Shown here piece after piece: positions 45,342-59,401 of a stretch of 64,000 bases of DNA. Source of the stretch: Cryptomeria japonica. Taxonomy: Eukaryota > Streptophyta > Pinopsida > Cupressales > Cupressaceae. Each line of letters opens with the position of its first letter. Within the stretch, counting starts at the first letter, position 1. Both the position numbers and the translations under genes were made by a program. The notes under the pieces are model-generated. The model did not search any database. It saw only the letters and a program-made list of their open reading frames with translations, and had not been told where the DNA came from. The stretch is taken from the NCBI RefSeq assembly GCF_030272615.1, contig NC_081406.1, forward strand, positions 184,611,770 to 184,675,769. The letters run 5' to 3'.

Positions 45342-46366
45342 GTTAATAGAGAAACAAATCACTTAGTTGATGAATTTAAAAATCTAGAGGAAGATGAAAT
45401 CACTAATAAACAAATTGGTGATTTTGGAATTATTTAGCAAGAGTCTCTAAAGAAGCCAGGAGTTAAAGGTTGAGTTGAACGATCATATTTAAGTCCTAAA
45501 ATTAGAATTTTTGTTGCTCGTCTTAGAAATTCCTTAAAGTGGTGGTCGTGAAATAACAATAACAAGGAGAAATCCTCTAATTCAGGAGTGATGGTAAAGA
45601 TGGATCTGTGGACAATATCATTGGCATATTTTGGAAAAATTTAAATTTTTTCAACGCCAAAAAGCATCATTATCTTCATTAAATTTAGTCAGAGTCTCAT
45701 GGTATAGATCAGATTTATATCATGGGCTTGTAGGACATAACAGGAGGATATATAAATTATGTCAGTTCATTATTTTAGGTGAGATTTTGGTGGAGATTAT
45801 TTTGAGTAGGCATAGGAAAGTACTTCATTCTGGACAAAAAGGAGACACTAGGGAGAAATTAAATTCTGTCAAATCATTATCTGCGGCAATATATAAGAGG
45901 AGCTTCATCAGAATTAATGGATGTCAAAATGATCATTTGAAATGGGATCCATATTGATTGGTTTCATTTCTAATATAGAAAAGTGAAAATTGATTAACTT
46001 TTTTTCCCGATCCCCTCTTCAGGCATAGACAAGGAAAGTGAGAATAGTCTGATCAAATTAAATGTAGTTAAGATGATCAGTAACAATTGAGAGAAGGGAG
46101 AAGGACATCAATCACTTTATTCATATATTCTTTGAAATTTTTAACAGGCAGTGAGTCTTCCAACATTTTTTAAGTCCTAGCAAAAAAAGAGCATTTACTA
46201 AGAAGGCATGTAGAGATCGAGCTTTTGTGAAAGAATTTTCTTTAGGATCAATGTAGTAATAAATTTGGTAAAGTTTTAACATATGTGTCTTCCTTTAATA
46301 GCTTAATATCCTTTCTATTTTAGTGAAGGGAAGCTTTTGGAACTAATATTATAATCTCGAGTTAAG
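45342..46366. other. Unassigned region right of element C
   Basis: Short broken frames only. The longest, 45631-45957 on the + strand, ends NGCQNDHLKWDPY and matches nothing I recognise. It could be part of the same decayed gene as the next feature. Confidence 0.35.
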
Positions 46367-47218
46367 TTGGTGGTCTTGTGGTGCTTTGAAGATATTAATG
46401 GCACACATTCGGTGGTACAGATAGGTAGTGGAATTAATGAAAGATGTGGCTTCCCTAGAAAGTTAATCCCTTCATCCTTTTTCATACTCATTTTGTTGCT
46501 ATTTTTAGAAGTTTTGCAGAAGGTTAGCAAGCTATCTAGAAAGGGTTGATATTGAGTAGCGAATGGAATGGGTTCTCCCATTTAGTTGGTTGCCTCCAAA
46601 AGGAAAATGACATTTTTGGAAGAAATAAAGGATGGGCATTTGCAGGAAGTGGTGAATATGGCTCATCCAGTGATAGTGAGGGCTGTTAAAAGGATTCTGG
46701 GAGATCATTTTTTTATGACTGACCATAAATATAGAGTTGATAAAAAAACCTTAGTGGTCTTTGTGGTGACACTCTTTCACAGAGGTCTCTCTAAGGACAA
46801 AATAGAGGCCCTTTGCAGACAAGTTTTTAAGGAAAGTTTGTTGGGGGACCTAAGAAAGGTAATGAATAACATAGATGAAAATATAACTATACCTCTTCTA
46901 ATAGACTATATACTCACTATTCGAAATGGGAAACCCCTCCCCGATTTCCCATTATTTATATCCAGGATGAGAAGCCATTTTGGACGAGGAAATTTGGTAT
47001 CAAGACTAATGCAATTTTTTTGTGGAAGCTCTTCTACTTTACCAAGATTGAGGAAAGAGGATGGATTAAACATTACCTAGAAGAGGATGGTGTTCCTCTA
47101 TCTAATTATAAGGAAATGATAAATTCTTAGGTGGACGAGATCGAAGGCATTGTGGTGGAAATTGGATTTGAGCCTCCTAACATTTTAGTCTTCTTCCCAT
47201 GGGATCCTCCTCAATAGT
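46367..47218 (+). pseudogene. Decayed ORF of unknown family
   Basis: A frame with codons starting at 46367 continues through stops at 46547, 46553 and 46580 into an open stretch 46586-47080. The best sense continues, after a one-step frameshift near 46960, to a TAG around 47217 (FFPWDPPQ). The middle part is a mixed hydrophobic/charged, protein-like sequence (KTLVVFVVTLFHRGLSKDKI, PLLIDYILTIRNGKPLPDFP). I do not recognise it. There is no intron signal, LTR or partner that explains it. It could be a fragment of a host gene, a retroelement ORF or a DNA transposon protein. Codon-like composition over some 210 residues is the only evidence that it was once coding. Confidence 0.4.
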
Positions 47219-48239
47219 TTGTTCAAAGCTAATGAGTTAAGATTAATTCAAAACATCTGACTTAAGGAGCTTGAGAAGAGGAGGAAGGATCTAAAGACCC
47301 ACGACCCGAATTAGCAGAAAACACTATTTTTTGAACCGATAGAACCTAGCTAAGCTCAAAAAAATTATTTGAGTCTCGAATATGTAACATCCAAACTATT
47401 CGCATGGTCTTTTGGCTTCTCTTGTTCTTGTTAGAGTTTGTTTGTGAAGCCCAGTTGATCTATTTGGTTCGATCTCTAGCTTCATCTTTAAAAAAAATAT
47501 TAATTTTTTTTATATGTTTTAATGTTCTTATATGTTTAACATAAACATCTCAGCTATATTTTCCTTGGAATCTCTTATTGTTTAGAAATCTTTTAACAAA
47601 TGACTTGTCCTCTTTCAGTTTTTTCATACGTATAATTTATCAAAAACCTGCTTTGTACTAACCATTTGAATGTTAGTGCCTTAAGTTATAACCACTGATA
47701 AACACATTATTATGTGGAATTATCACTATTATTTATAAATATTCTCAATAAGTTGATAAATAACAAATAAATTTATATGCACAAAATATAAATTTTAAAG
47801 CATTAATTAAAAATTATTTCACTTTATATGCACAAAATTCAAATAATATAATTTATTTATTAAATTATATTATTTGAATTTTAAACACTTGCTTGATGAA
47901 ACTGCCACCAAGGTTCAAATCCCTGCTGGACCATTAAGTAATTCTAACTAAAAATTAATTTTAGTCAAACATATGGTCTATAGAGATTTATTATAACTAT
48001 CTTATATATGGGCCACAACTTTTCCAATTGGAATTGTCAACTAAATGTATGTTTTATACCAATTTGAGTCTAATTACTAAAAAAATTATTTAAAAAAAAA
48101 AACTCAATGTTTTAACAACTCCTACTCTTATAGATAATTTTTTTTTTTAAATGTAAAAATACCATTTTATAGATCTATAAGTGAATTTTATAAAATATAT
48201 ATCTTTTAATATTTTTTTAAAAAAAATTTGCTTGTTAGG
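47219..48239. other. AT-rich non-coding region with a perfect hairpin
   Basis: No ORF. A run of A at about 47489-47496 follows the decayed ORF. TTTATATGCACAAAAT is repeated at 47772 and 47823, 51 bases apart. The hairpin at 47834-47882 is listed separately. Confidence 0.5.
47834..47882. repeat. Perfect 22-bp AT-rich inverted repeat
   Basis: Arms 47834-47855 and 47861-47882 are exact reverse complements around the five-base loop TTTAT. The arm starts AAAATTCAAATAATATA. Confidence 0.85.
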
Positions 48240-48985
48240 TCTGCAATGGATAATTATCATTTTGAGCTAGGCTCTTTTTATTATGGGGGCTTTCTTCCTC
48301 ATTATGATCTAGTGGATAATGGGAGGTGTGGGGAATTATTGTTTGAGTTGAGAATGGGTTTATTATGTGATAGATTGGGGGATACTTTGAAATCTTGCTA
48401 GATTGGGTTCCTTCATAGTTTGTGGATAAGGCATTGGTTGTGCTTATGGGATTACATTCTCTGCTCTCTTTTGGTTTCTTGGCTTCAAATCCTTCACAGC
48501 TAGAAAATCCCTTGCAAATTATCCCTCCTTCGAGCATGGATAGAGAGCCTCCTATTGAGAGCTCAAGTTCTTGGTTTCAGATTTAACTACTTTATGTAGG
48601 TATCTATTGGTTGATATCTTTTTGATGTAGGTTTTTTGTACTATTGATATGCTCAAATTTTTGGCGAGCCTGGAAAGCTTTGATGCTACGATTCTACTTC
48701 TATAGATCATATCTCATGGGCTGGGTGGTTCTCTCTCATTTTTTGATGGTCATATGGATAATTATATGTATATCTTTGAAAGTCATGTAATGGGAGGGTG
48801 ATTACAATCAGACATGTAATTGGCATTATCGGGTTTTTACTTTTTTGCATTTTTGGGCCCCAACCGAAGGTTTTCTTGCGGGTTCTTTCCTGTCGGTATG
48901 CCATTTGAACCCATTGTATTCAAAATTCAATATTAATAAATTATAGTTTAGTGGCTTGCCCACTTTTATCAAAAAAATAAAATAT
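48240..48985 (+). mobile_element. Possible 3' end of a non-LTR retrotransposon
   Basis: It ends GGCTTGCCCACTTTTATC followed by an A-rich tail, a form common at the 3' ends of plant LINEs. A TTGGGCCCCAACCG string lies upstream. No ORF with RT motifs is seen, so this is tail resemblance only. Confidence 0.3.
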
Positions 48986-50790
48986 TTTAATTATTTTTTA
49001 TATTTAATATTTTATTTTTATTAAAAGTTGGTCATCAACACTAAAATATAAGGTTGATTATCTTGTAAAGGACAAATACTAAAATTTATTTTTAAAATTT
49101 GTAAAAAAATGATGCACTAGAGAAGAGTCTATGTCAAGATGATATAATAATTTTCTAATTTGGATAAATAATTAAGAAAAAAGGTGACACCAAATGGGAA
49201 GAGGTATATTTTAGTACACACAACTTTTCAAATTTATTGAAAAACATATATACATAAAAAATAGTTAAAAATATATTTTTGCACTAAAGTTTCAAGTTAT
49301 CAATACACAAAAAAATTAAAGAAAAAAAGTAAAACTTACTATATAAAGTATGATGCCTCATGTAACTTCAATTTCAGTATTTTATCAGCAACTAAATTAT
49401 AATGTTTATTTTATAAGAAAGTATATTCAAATAATTTTTTAATTTTTTTAAAAAATACAAACAAAAAATACACAAAAAATATACATTTTATTAGTTTACA
49501 TCATTCAAAAATTTAAAACATATATTTCACTTTCTATTGATTCAATTTAAAAAGTTGAATTAGCATTAGCCGGATCCTTTATAAAAATGTGACGCAACTT
49601 TGTGCTTTTACCCTATGAGACTCTTAACAAAAGGTTATAACTTTAAAAATAACAAACAAACACATTAGGCCTGAAAAAAGTTAAGTATTTAAAGTCACTC
49701 CTAGAGGTGGTAGAGAATGATTATCATCTAATTTCCCTGAAACATTCTTCGGGGTAGAGTCACCAATAAGTTCCCAACCAATGAGTGCATTTTATTCTTA
49801 TACTGACTACTACTAGACTGGTGAGATGAAAAGAGGCACATGTGGGAACTTCCTACTATCAAACAAACAAGTGTCTCACTACAGAGATGGTAGGTGACAA
49901 GGTTGCAACCATCCAATATGAGCAAGAAAGCCTTAGAGGTTCTAAGGAACAAGAAAGTAAGAGTTGCAATCATCCAAAATGTTTCATCTTGATGAGTGGA
50001 TATGACCAAACTTACTCCCATGAGGAAATGTAGCATTCAAAGGAACTTAATAAAAAATGCAAAGGATGATTTCCCTAATGGTTGAGAATCTCCTTTAAAA
50101 GGGCCACCTCAAGTGTAACTTTGCTAACTTGCACTTGAATCTATATGAGCACATTAGAACATACTATGTATTTTGAATATAAGTAGTCTATTTAAATAAG
50201 GATACATTTTTGTCCTCCCATCTGATCTTGTGAGGAAGATTTGGTCTATCTCTAAGAAGAACCATCTGCCACAAGAAGGGTTTGGAAAGAATTGGCTTAA
50301 AGAAGTCTCACGTCCAGTTCCAAGCTTAATTATCCCATGTATTAAACATGAATAGATGTTTCATAGACTAAATTTGGGCATTAGAAGGGAATTTGAGAGG
50401 AGGAATGTCCATGTGAGTCAATGGCATCCCCATAGGAAGACCTTGGTATAGAAAATCTAGGGAAAATGGGCCAATTTAGGCTCAAGAGTATCCTCCCAAA
50501 TTCCTTGAAACATTTTTTGTCATAACCTGCTAAAGGATTGTAGCTACTAGTGAGAATTGAGCTAGTTTATCATAAGTGAGGATAGAGCTAAGAATAAACC
50601 TTGTTTGGTCTATTGCTATAAAAATTATTTTTTGGATACAATTTTTACACATTCCAACATGGTTTAACACTTCAAACTTTCATCTTGTGAAGAATCAAGG
50701 GAGGAATAGAATCAAGAATCAACTAGTGAGTACATTGGTCATGAGAGGAAAGCCTTAATTTAACCTGCAATTCAAGAAGAGAGAGAAGAT
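48986..50790. other. Non-coding AT-rich region
   Basis: Short frames only. I see no repeat family, LTR or domain that I can support. Confidence 0.5.
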
Positions 50791-51950
50791 TTTTTTTTTT
50801 GGTCAGTAATTTTTTTATCTTTTATTGATATATAAGGAAATAGGGTTTACATTACATATACTTGGGTTGTTAATCTTCCAAAAAGGCCCATAACCTCAAT
50901 TACAAACTACTGCTAATTGCTTTTTTACAAAATTACATCCACAGACTTCATGTAGCAAACTTTCTACAAACTACTAACCCCTTCAAGGGGATATGACATC
51001 ATCGACAGACACTATCCCCACTATTTTTAACAAAATAATAGACCATCAAACAAAAACATTCACTACCAAATTGCTTTCCAATGGGTTTTACAAGCAAGAA
51101 AATTCAACCTAGAAAGGACCAGAAATTACTTGTAAGACCACGCATATTCAAAATTGTTACTTTTTGAAGATTGCATGTCTACTATTCACAACTGAGCAGC
51201 CAAAATTAGGACACCAAACTTCATCAGTGGGTATGTCACCCCCAAACTGGTTGAGATCTAACGCTACACCTCCTCCTAGGAAAGGTAGTCAAAACCGAAG
51301 GCCTTTAGCTCCCACTAGTCGCCTGATAATCCCTTATTGCCCCCATTAAAGAGTTCCATTATGCACGAATGTGGTTCAAATAGAGTCCTTGATTGACCAA
51401 ATTGGGCCAACACACAAAAGGGACAAAACCCATCTCCTCCACCACTTTTTGGCTTTCAACACACTCTCCATAATCAAACCCATATCTCAGATAAGCTCAT
51501 TCTAGGATAGAATCAATACCCACTATCAAATCCTATTCAAATAGGGAATTCTTAACCCAATGGATTTCACCTTCTTCATTGCCTAACTCAGGACCCCATG
51601 CCATGATCATTGCTGCAATATCTACATTCAATTTCTATCGATGGGTTGCATGTTGAAAGAAGTAATCAAGCATCCTCTGCACTGCATTCACCATGACATT
51701 AGATGGGTATTTGAGGAGAAACTTGGGCCTATGATTTTCCATCGACCCATAGAGAGCTTTCTATTGCTTTCGCATTTTGAAAGTGAATGTGGGCTGCATC
51801 TTTCAAAACCAACCTGCACTTGCACATAAACACATAAATAAAACAAAATAGGAATTTGATGAACGTCTTCCATCTTATCTTCTTTAAAAATAAGGCCAAC
51901 TCGTGTGAACTGTCGCTCACACAAAAACCCGGAGCGCCATGTTATAAAAG
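50791..51950 (-). mobile_element. Possible non-LTR retrotransposon 3' end, minus strand
   Basis: The minus strand ends ATATCAATAAAAGATAAAAA, then a further A-rich tail (T-run at 50791-50802 on the + strand). AATAAA-type signals and a tail suggest a reverse-transcribed insertion: a LINE or a processed transcript. No protein motif is identifiable, and the left/right limits are guesses. Confidence 0.3.
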
Positions 51951-53733
51951 AGATAAGATTATTGATAATAGGATGGATAAAATTTATTAAATACTTTATG
52001 CCTCAATTAAAAAAAATGCTTAGTGCAAGGGGAGAGGGCCAAAGGCCTCCCTTGAATGTAGACGAGTCAAGACTACAAAACTGAGTATTAGTTATGTAGT
52101 CTGGTAAATTGTACTCCTTTAATTATGAGTACAATTTCACACTCTCCTTAGCACTAATTTTAGTTTTATATTCTCTTAAGCATTATGGGACCATTTCTAT
52201 CCTTGAATTAGTTCTCAACTAAGGAATATGAGTTGTTATCACTATATCATTTCAATCTTATTTGGTGTTCTATCCATTTCATCAATCTTAATATAAATTC
52301 CAAATTTGATATCAATGCCCTATTTTCTCACTTCCCTTAAAATTTGGGCCTATTTTTTTAGGACACTATTCAAAAGTATGAAGTGTTTGATTCTTTTTGG
52401 CTTAAATTTTGGGAAAGTAATGTGCTAGCTTTAATATTATATAATATATCCTCGATACTGAGATATGACCATTTTAAGTTATCCCAAAAATGAAAATACC
52501 CTGAGAACCCTATACAAGGCATCACTCCTAATTCATTTTATCATCTATTAATTTCACTCTGAAGCATTTCCAATTTCTTCATAAATAAATCTAAGTACAA
52601 GGAGCATCAAGTTATAGAAAGTTGTCTTTAATAAGGTTTTCATGATGGATTTTTGATGATCTATCATGTAATTGCATCAATAGTTGGAGAACTTGCCTAA
52701 AGAAAATTTCACCATCAATCAAAGGTATAATCATTTCAATTCAGCATTTCCATTCAAGTATTTTACTTTAGATTTAGCCTTTTCTCTACTAGGGTAAGCT
52801 CTCCTTTTAATCATTATTGTGAGATTAATTCCTACAAAAAGGTTTAACTTAGGCAAACTCCTATACAACCCAATACTATTTCCATCTTCTTTTATGAATT
52901 TGCATGCTCAGAATTAGTTTTCAGACTCAATTTGAATGCACAAGAGGATAGTGCAAATAGAGACAGAGGAAGTAGGAAAAAATTCATTATAAAAGACAAA
53001 GAATAGGGTACATATTATGATAGTCCACTTGGAATAAGGCATCTAGCAGCATATTCTTCTTGGAATAGAGTGCCTAGTACCATAGTCTAGGTGTTTTGAC
53101 TTTCAATTTGATGAGAAGCTAGTTTGGAGACTCTTGATACCAATTTGACCCCTTTTCTATACTTGGACACTTGTGAGGACTAGGGAACCTAGCCAAAAGG
53201 TCGAGCCATTTTCAACTCAAATTTCAAACACAGGTTACTCTCTACATCCCCTTTCTAGTTTTGTACAATATTCTTCTTTTTTATTACATGATCCATGTGC
53301 ATATGTAACCTATGTTGATTATGTTTCTCCTTTTATATTGATATTTTAGACCAATAAGATCCCAACTCTTAGGGCCTTGGTGTTGTCTTGTCTCTTTAAT
53401 GTCTTGGTGAAAGTCTATTTATGCTATCTTATAATTTATTGAGTATGAGCGTAAGGTCATGCTCCCACTAAAGTGGAGCTTAAATTTAGTCTCATTTTGA
53501 AGAATTTAAGCTTAACATATGCATCCCAAAGAAGAACAATAGCCCAAACCTTGAACTTATGACAACTTGTCGATATGCGACGATGCACAAGAAAAATAAT
53601 TAAAGCACAAAACATCTATTGAGAATAGGAAGACTCGTCCAAACATATAATACAAGATCTAAAATAATATTCAACAAATATAAGACCCCTCTAGATGTTA
53701 CAAGAGTTTGCTCAACCAACTATGCCTTCTCTT
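51951..53733. other. Non-coding region left of element E
   Basis: AT-rich with no supported ORF. It is the left part of the DNA into which E inserted and continues at 60494. Confidence 0.5.
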
Positions 53734-54829
53734 TGTTGGTATTATGGATATGTTGTATTGGTTTTGTCATTGATGTCAACAATTATCTGCACTTATCCTT
53801 TTGGAGATCTTTGGTCATGTTGAACTAGCACATTATGTTCACCGGCAAGTTCAGTGACTTATGCACAATCACTGGTATTTGGTTCACTGACAGGTTATAT
53901 TGTTCATCAACACTGAGGATGACTTGTTATCATCTTGAGATAACTTGGTTATGTCGAAGACATGGTTTGGACACTTGGTTTTGGTATTCTGGTTATTGGT
54001 CTAATCAGGTTGACATATTTGTTGTTATCGGTAAATTGATCTAGGTTATAGACCGGCATGCATTATCTATTCTAGATCAGCACAACACATTATGGAGATA
54101 ATTTAATCAATTGGTATTGTTGTAATTACATTGAGATGACATGAGGCATTACATCTTGACTTACTTGTAAATGATTTAGTTGTAATATTCTTAGTGAGCT
54201 GACCTACACATTTGGTCTTAGGTTTTGGTATATATGTAAGATCTGAATTGTAAGATGTAGGGATATGGTATGTAAGGTTATGGTATTGTAACATGGTATG
54301 TGCAAATATTCAAGATCATATGAGAAGACCATAGAGAAGATTCAAGGAAGGTTTGAAGGTGATTATTAGATCTTAACTAGTCCTGAATCTAGCATTGGAG
54401 ATGCTACTTTGAGAAGTACATTATCATTGGATTTAATCATCCAATTGTAGTCAATGTGACTCCTATCTTGTGATTGAACAGTGAGCTCTAGGCAGCTGGC
54501 CTTTCTACATGTGCAGACCCCATTTGTATACACATACTATCTATAGTAGTATCATTTGATTGTGGGTAAGGTTTCCCACTGTGGTTTTTCCCCTTACAGG
54601 GTTTCCACATACAAATCTTTGTGTTATGTGTTGTGGATGTTGTTTCTCTTTCTATTTCATGCATTAATTTTCACCGGTATTAATATTAACTATTTATCCT
54701 ATTAACTGACAATAAGTTTGGTTTACCGGTATTAAGTATCAAGTTTGATTAAGCTACGTTTGAGTTGAAATTAATAGACAACTGATTCACCCTGCCCCCC
54801 CCCCTCTCAGTTGCCTCCAAGTCCTAAAA
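53734..54829 (+). repeat. 5' LTR of element E
   Basis: It is 1096 bp from TGTTGGTATTATGG to TCCTAAAA (the other copy ends TCCTAACA). TATA-type TATATAT at 54239-54245; C-rich box at 54789-54810. Confidence 0.92.
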
Positions 54830-54831
54830 AT

Positions 54832-54843
54832 TGGTATCAAAGC
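54832..54843 (+). other. Primer-binding site of element E
   Basis: TGGTATCAAAGC, one change from the initiator Met tRNA site, two bases after the LTR. Confidence 0.88.
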
Positions 54844-54886
54844 CTAGTCCTCTTTTTGCAGAAGTTTAACAACTTGAGGAGATTCT

Positions 54887-57800
54887 ATGGAAACTAACTT
54901 TTTTAGAAAGGATAGTCTAAAACTTAATGTAACTAACTATGCTATATGGAAGATTAGAATGGAGACACATCTAAATTGCATTGGACAAGATATATGGGAT
55001 GTTACATAGAATGGCTATGTTGTTCCTACACTGGGTCAACCTAATCCACCTACATTGGGTAAGGATCAAGAGAATGATTGCAAAGCAAGAGAAGCACTCT
55101 TGAGTGCCTTGTCAGATTAGCAAATCATGGGATTATTAGATCATTCTATTGCTAAAGCTATTTGGAATAAACTGGAAACATTGAATGAAGGAGACACCAC
55201 TGTCAAAATTGCAAAACTTGAATGCTTCTGGGTCAGGTATGAAAATTTGAAAATGCAAGAAGATGAAAGAATTTTTTCTTTTATGGAAAGGGTTAATGAA
55301 TTTATTTTGGGAATATAATGTTGTGGAGGTTCCTTAAGTGAAGATGAAATTGTTTCTAAAGTTTTAAGAGAATTGACACCAGCATACAAAAATAAAGTAA
55401 CTACTATTAATGAGTTGAGAACAATGCCTAATACATCAGTATCTAGAGACACCTTGGATGGAAAACTTTCATCATTTGAGCTTGAGGAATTTGGTCCTGT
55501 TACTATAATTAAAATAGATTTATCCTTCAAAGCATCATCATCTAATAAATCTTATTGGAAATCACTTTATGCAAGAGAACTTGAAGATATCAGGAGGGAA
55601 AATGAATAACTTGAAGAACTTGAAGCACTATTTGCAAGGAAAATGCCTAAAGGTCCTATTAGAAGTAAGTATGAAGGTATTTAGCACCATTTAAATGTTT
55701 TAACTAAAATAAAGTTGATCATATGGCATCTAGATGTCTTGATAGACATGAAATATTGAAAGAAGAAGATAAAAGAATATACAAGCCTAACCCTGAATAT
55801 CAGAGATACAGATTTAAGAAGAATAGAGACAAATCATGTTATTATGTTGATGAAGGAGTTAATGATGATTCTAATGAAGAACCAACAAACAATGGATGGG
55901 CTTTTGTTGCAATAATAGAAGATCAACCAGCACCTATTATTTCATTGGTTGTGCAAGCCCTGGTAGCTAAAATTGAAGAAAAGGATATATGGATTATAGA
56001 TTATGGATGTTCACATCATATGACTAGTGATAAAAGTAAATTCTTATCATTTTAGGAATACAATGGAGGTCTAGTAAGATTTGGAGATGAAAAAGATTGT
56101 TTGATCAGAGGAAAAGGAACTATATCTTTTGATGGTAAGAACAATACTGACAACATTTATTATGTTGAAGGTTTGAAGCATAATCTTTTGAGTGTTGGTC
56201 AATTAGTTGAAAAGGGATTTCAGTTACAATTCAAGAATGTTAAATGAAAAATCACGAACAAAACTGGTTTGGAAATTGCAATCGACAATCAGACTAGAGG
56301 TAATATCTTTCATTTAAATAACAATGAAAAGACATTCTTGATTGCACATATTGATGAAAGTTGGTTATGGCATAAAAGACTTTTTCATGTGAATTTTGAT
56401 TGCATTGTAAAGATTAGTTCATCTAAGGCAGTAAGGGATTTACCTAAGATTGTACAACCTCTTAATCCAGTATGTAAGGAATGTCAAATGGGAAAGCAAG
56501 TTAGAACAACCTTTGAGAGTATTTCTAAGAAATCCAATGATGTTCTTGATTTAATTCATATTGACTTGTGTGGTCCGGCAAGAACAAGAAGTCTACAAGG
56601 AGATAGATACTTTATGTTGATTATTGATGATTATTCTAGAATGTGTTGGGTTACTTTTCTCAGGGAGAAATCAGAAGCTTTTGGGATATTCAAATTATTC
56701 AAGGCACTTGTAGAGAATGAAACTAGTAAGAAAATCAAATGTTTAAGATCAAATCAAGCAGGTGAGTTTACATCTAAGGATTTCAATACATTTTGTAAAG
56801 TGAATGGAATTAGAAGACAACTACCAACACCCCGGACACCTCAGCAAAATGGAGTTATGGGAAGGAAGAATATAACTAGTCTGGATGCAACTAGAAACAT
56901 GATATCAGAAGAAAATCTACCTCATGTGTATTGGAGAGAAGCGGTGAATACATCGGTTTACACTTTTAACAGAGTTCACATCAAAGGTGAAACCGGTAAG
57001 ACACCCTATGAATTATTGTTTGGTAATATTCCTACTCTTAAGTACTTCAGAATATTTGGAAGCAAATGCTACATTAGGAGAGATGAGTATATTGGTAAAT
57101 TTGATCCTAGAAGTGATGAAGGTATATTTCTTGGTTATTCATCTAAGAGAAAATCATATAGATGTTTTAATAAAAGATTGTAGAAAATCATTGAGAGTGC
57201 AAATGTGAAGATAGATGAACACTTTAGAGGAAATTCAAGGTCTATGGATTCTGAACTGACAGTTGAGATGATCATAAATGAACTTATATAGAGTGAACCT
57301 ACACAGAATGTAGATCTAGTCACATCGGCATTATCAAAGAATTCCACAGTGATTGAAGAATAACTACAAGTGAACACACCCAGGTATGTAAGACTAAATC
57401 ACTCTGAAAGTCAGATAATTGGGAATAAGTATCAAGGAGTTATGACAAGAGGAAGACTGGAAAATGAAGAAGTATGTTTAATTTCTCAAATTGAATCAGC
57501 ATATTTTATTGAGGCATGTTAAGATAAACATTGGATTAGAGCTATGGAAGATCAATTAGAAAAAATTGAAAAGAACAATACATGGACATTGGTTCCCTGG
57601 CCTAAAGATAAAAATGTAATTGGAACTAAATGGGTATTCAGTAATAAACTTAATGAAGATGGTAAGGTAATCAGAAACAAATCAAGATTAGTGTGTAAAG
57701 GATATTCACAGAAAGAGGGAATTGATTACAATGAAACCTTTGCACCGGTAGCTATAATTGAGGCAGTCAAATTATTTCTTGCATTTGCAACACATAAGAA

Positions 57801-59022
57801 ATAAAAAGTATATCAAATGGATGTTAAATGTGCATTTATGAATGGTGATCTTGAAGAGGAAGTTTACAATTGAATAGCCTAATGGATTTTCATTGACAAA
57901 TGATAAAGATATGGTTTGTAGATTAAGGAAATCTCTATATGGATTGAAGCAAGCTCCTAGAGCTTGGTATGCTAGATTGGACAAATATCTTTTGAAGCTT
58001 GGTTACACTAAAGGTAATGTTGATAACAACTTATATTTCAAAGTGGAAAATGAAGACATCTTGGTTATTGAAGTTTTTGTTGATGACATCATTTTTGGAG
58101 GAGAAGATGGATTGTGTAAAGACTTTTCTAATAAGATGTAGGAAGAATTTGAAATGTCTATGATTGGGTAAATAAAATTCTTTTTAGGATTGCAGATTTC
58201 ATAGACTGATAAAGGTATATTCATATGTCAAACAAAGTACCTGAAGGAATTAATAAATAAATTTGGTATGGAAAACTCTAAACCGGTAAGTACTCCTATG
58301 ACTACAACTAATAAACTATCATTGAAAGATGATTCAGCCCATGCTAATCTGACAAGATACAAATATATGATTGGAGGTTTACTGTATTTGACACAAACAA
58401 GACCTGATATAATGAATGCAATGTGTATTGTTTCAATATTTCAAAGTAATCTTAGAGAAAATCATGAATTAGCAGTGAAAAGGATTTTCTAGTATTTACA
58501 AGGCACAACAAATGTTGGTTTATGGTATCCTAAAGATGAAAATTTTGATTTATGTGCATACACTGATGCTAATTGGGCAGGAGATGTAGATGACAGAAAG
58601 AGCACCACCGGTGGGGCATTCTTTCTTAGTAGCAAATTTATTTGAGAAAGAAACAAAGTTGTACATCATTATCAATAGCAGAATCAGAATATGTTGCAGC
58701 AACAACTAACTGTACTAAGCTATTATGGATTAAGCAAATGTTGAAGGACATAAAGGTAAAATGCAAAGAACCTATAATCATCTATTGTGATAATTTAGTG
58801 GCAATTGATATATCTAAGAATCTAGTATTTCACTCCAAAACTAAACATGTTTTTATCAAATATAATTTTCTGAAAGAGAATGTTGAAGAAAAAGAAGTGA
58901 GATTGCTTTATGTAAATACTAAAGAACATATTGTAGATATCTTTACTAAGCCTTTTTCTCAGGAAACTTTTGAATATCTCAAAGAGTAGCTTGGGGTTAT
59001 ACCCTCACTGGTAGAGACCTAG
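54887..59022 (+). pseudogene. Element E Copia gag-pol polyprotein
   Basis: ATG at 54887. Gag start NVTNYAIWKIRMETHL and UBN2-type region. The zinc knuckle has lost its second Cys to a stop (CFN-stop-NK..HMASRC, near 55700). Protease remnant WIIDYGCSHHMT follows, then GAG-pre-integrase (NPVCKECQMGKQ). The integrase has its first Asp (HIDLCGP), but the second is Asn (RSNQAGEF) and the Glu is Gly (VMGRKN). RT follows with GTKWVFSNKLNEDG and FVDD near 58074, then RNase H with YTDANWAGD and the tail VDIFTKP. Frame changes near 55700, 57868 (one extra base) and 58636, plus several TAG/TAA/TGA stops. The order is that of a standard autonomous Copia element. It is inactive. Confidence 0.93.
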
Positions 59023-59401
59023 ATGTTTGATGACTGGCATCAAACCGACAGAATTTACAGAGAAACCTTTTTCTAGTTTTGATGGAGGATAGCTACTTCT
59101 TAGGGGGAGTAGTTGGCTATAACAATTGACTATTATAATTGGTTCTATGAACTGGTTGTATCCGGTATTTGTATTGCTTTGGCATTTGATGTCTAAGGGG
59201 GAGAGATATCTATGGAAAAACATTATCCTCTAGGAGAGACTATTCATTGGGGGAGAGATTTTTTTACTCTCTGCATTTTTATTTTTATTTCTAGTATTGA
59301 TCTATTTGGGAGATTGTTGGTTTTTGGTTTTTGGCATTTCTGCTTTGGCACTTAGATGGTTTTTCCATCTTGTGTTGCCATCAATGCCAAAGGGGGGAGA
59401 T
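59023..59401 (+). other. 3' UTR and polypurine tract of element E
   Basis: Repeated purine runs TTAGGGGGAGTAG (59100), TAAGGGGGAGAGA (59195) and TGGGGGAGAGA (59248), then the final AAAGGGGGGAGAT before the LTR. TTGCCATCAATG at 59375-59386. Confidence 0.8.
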
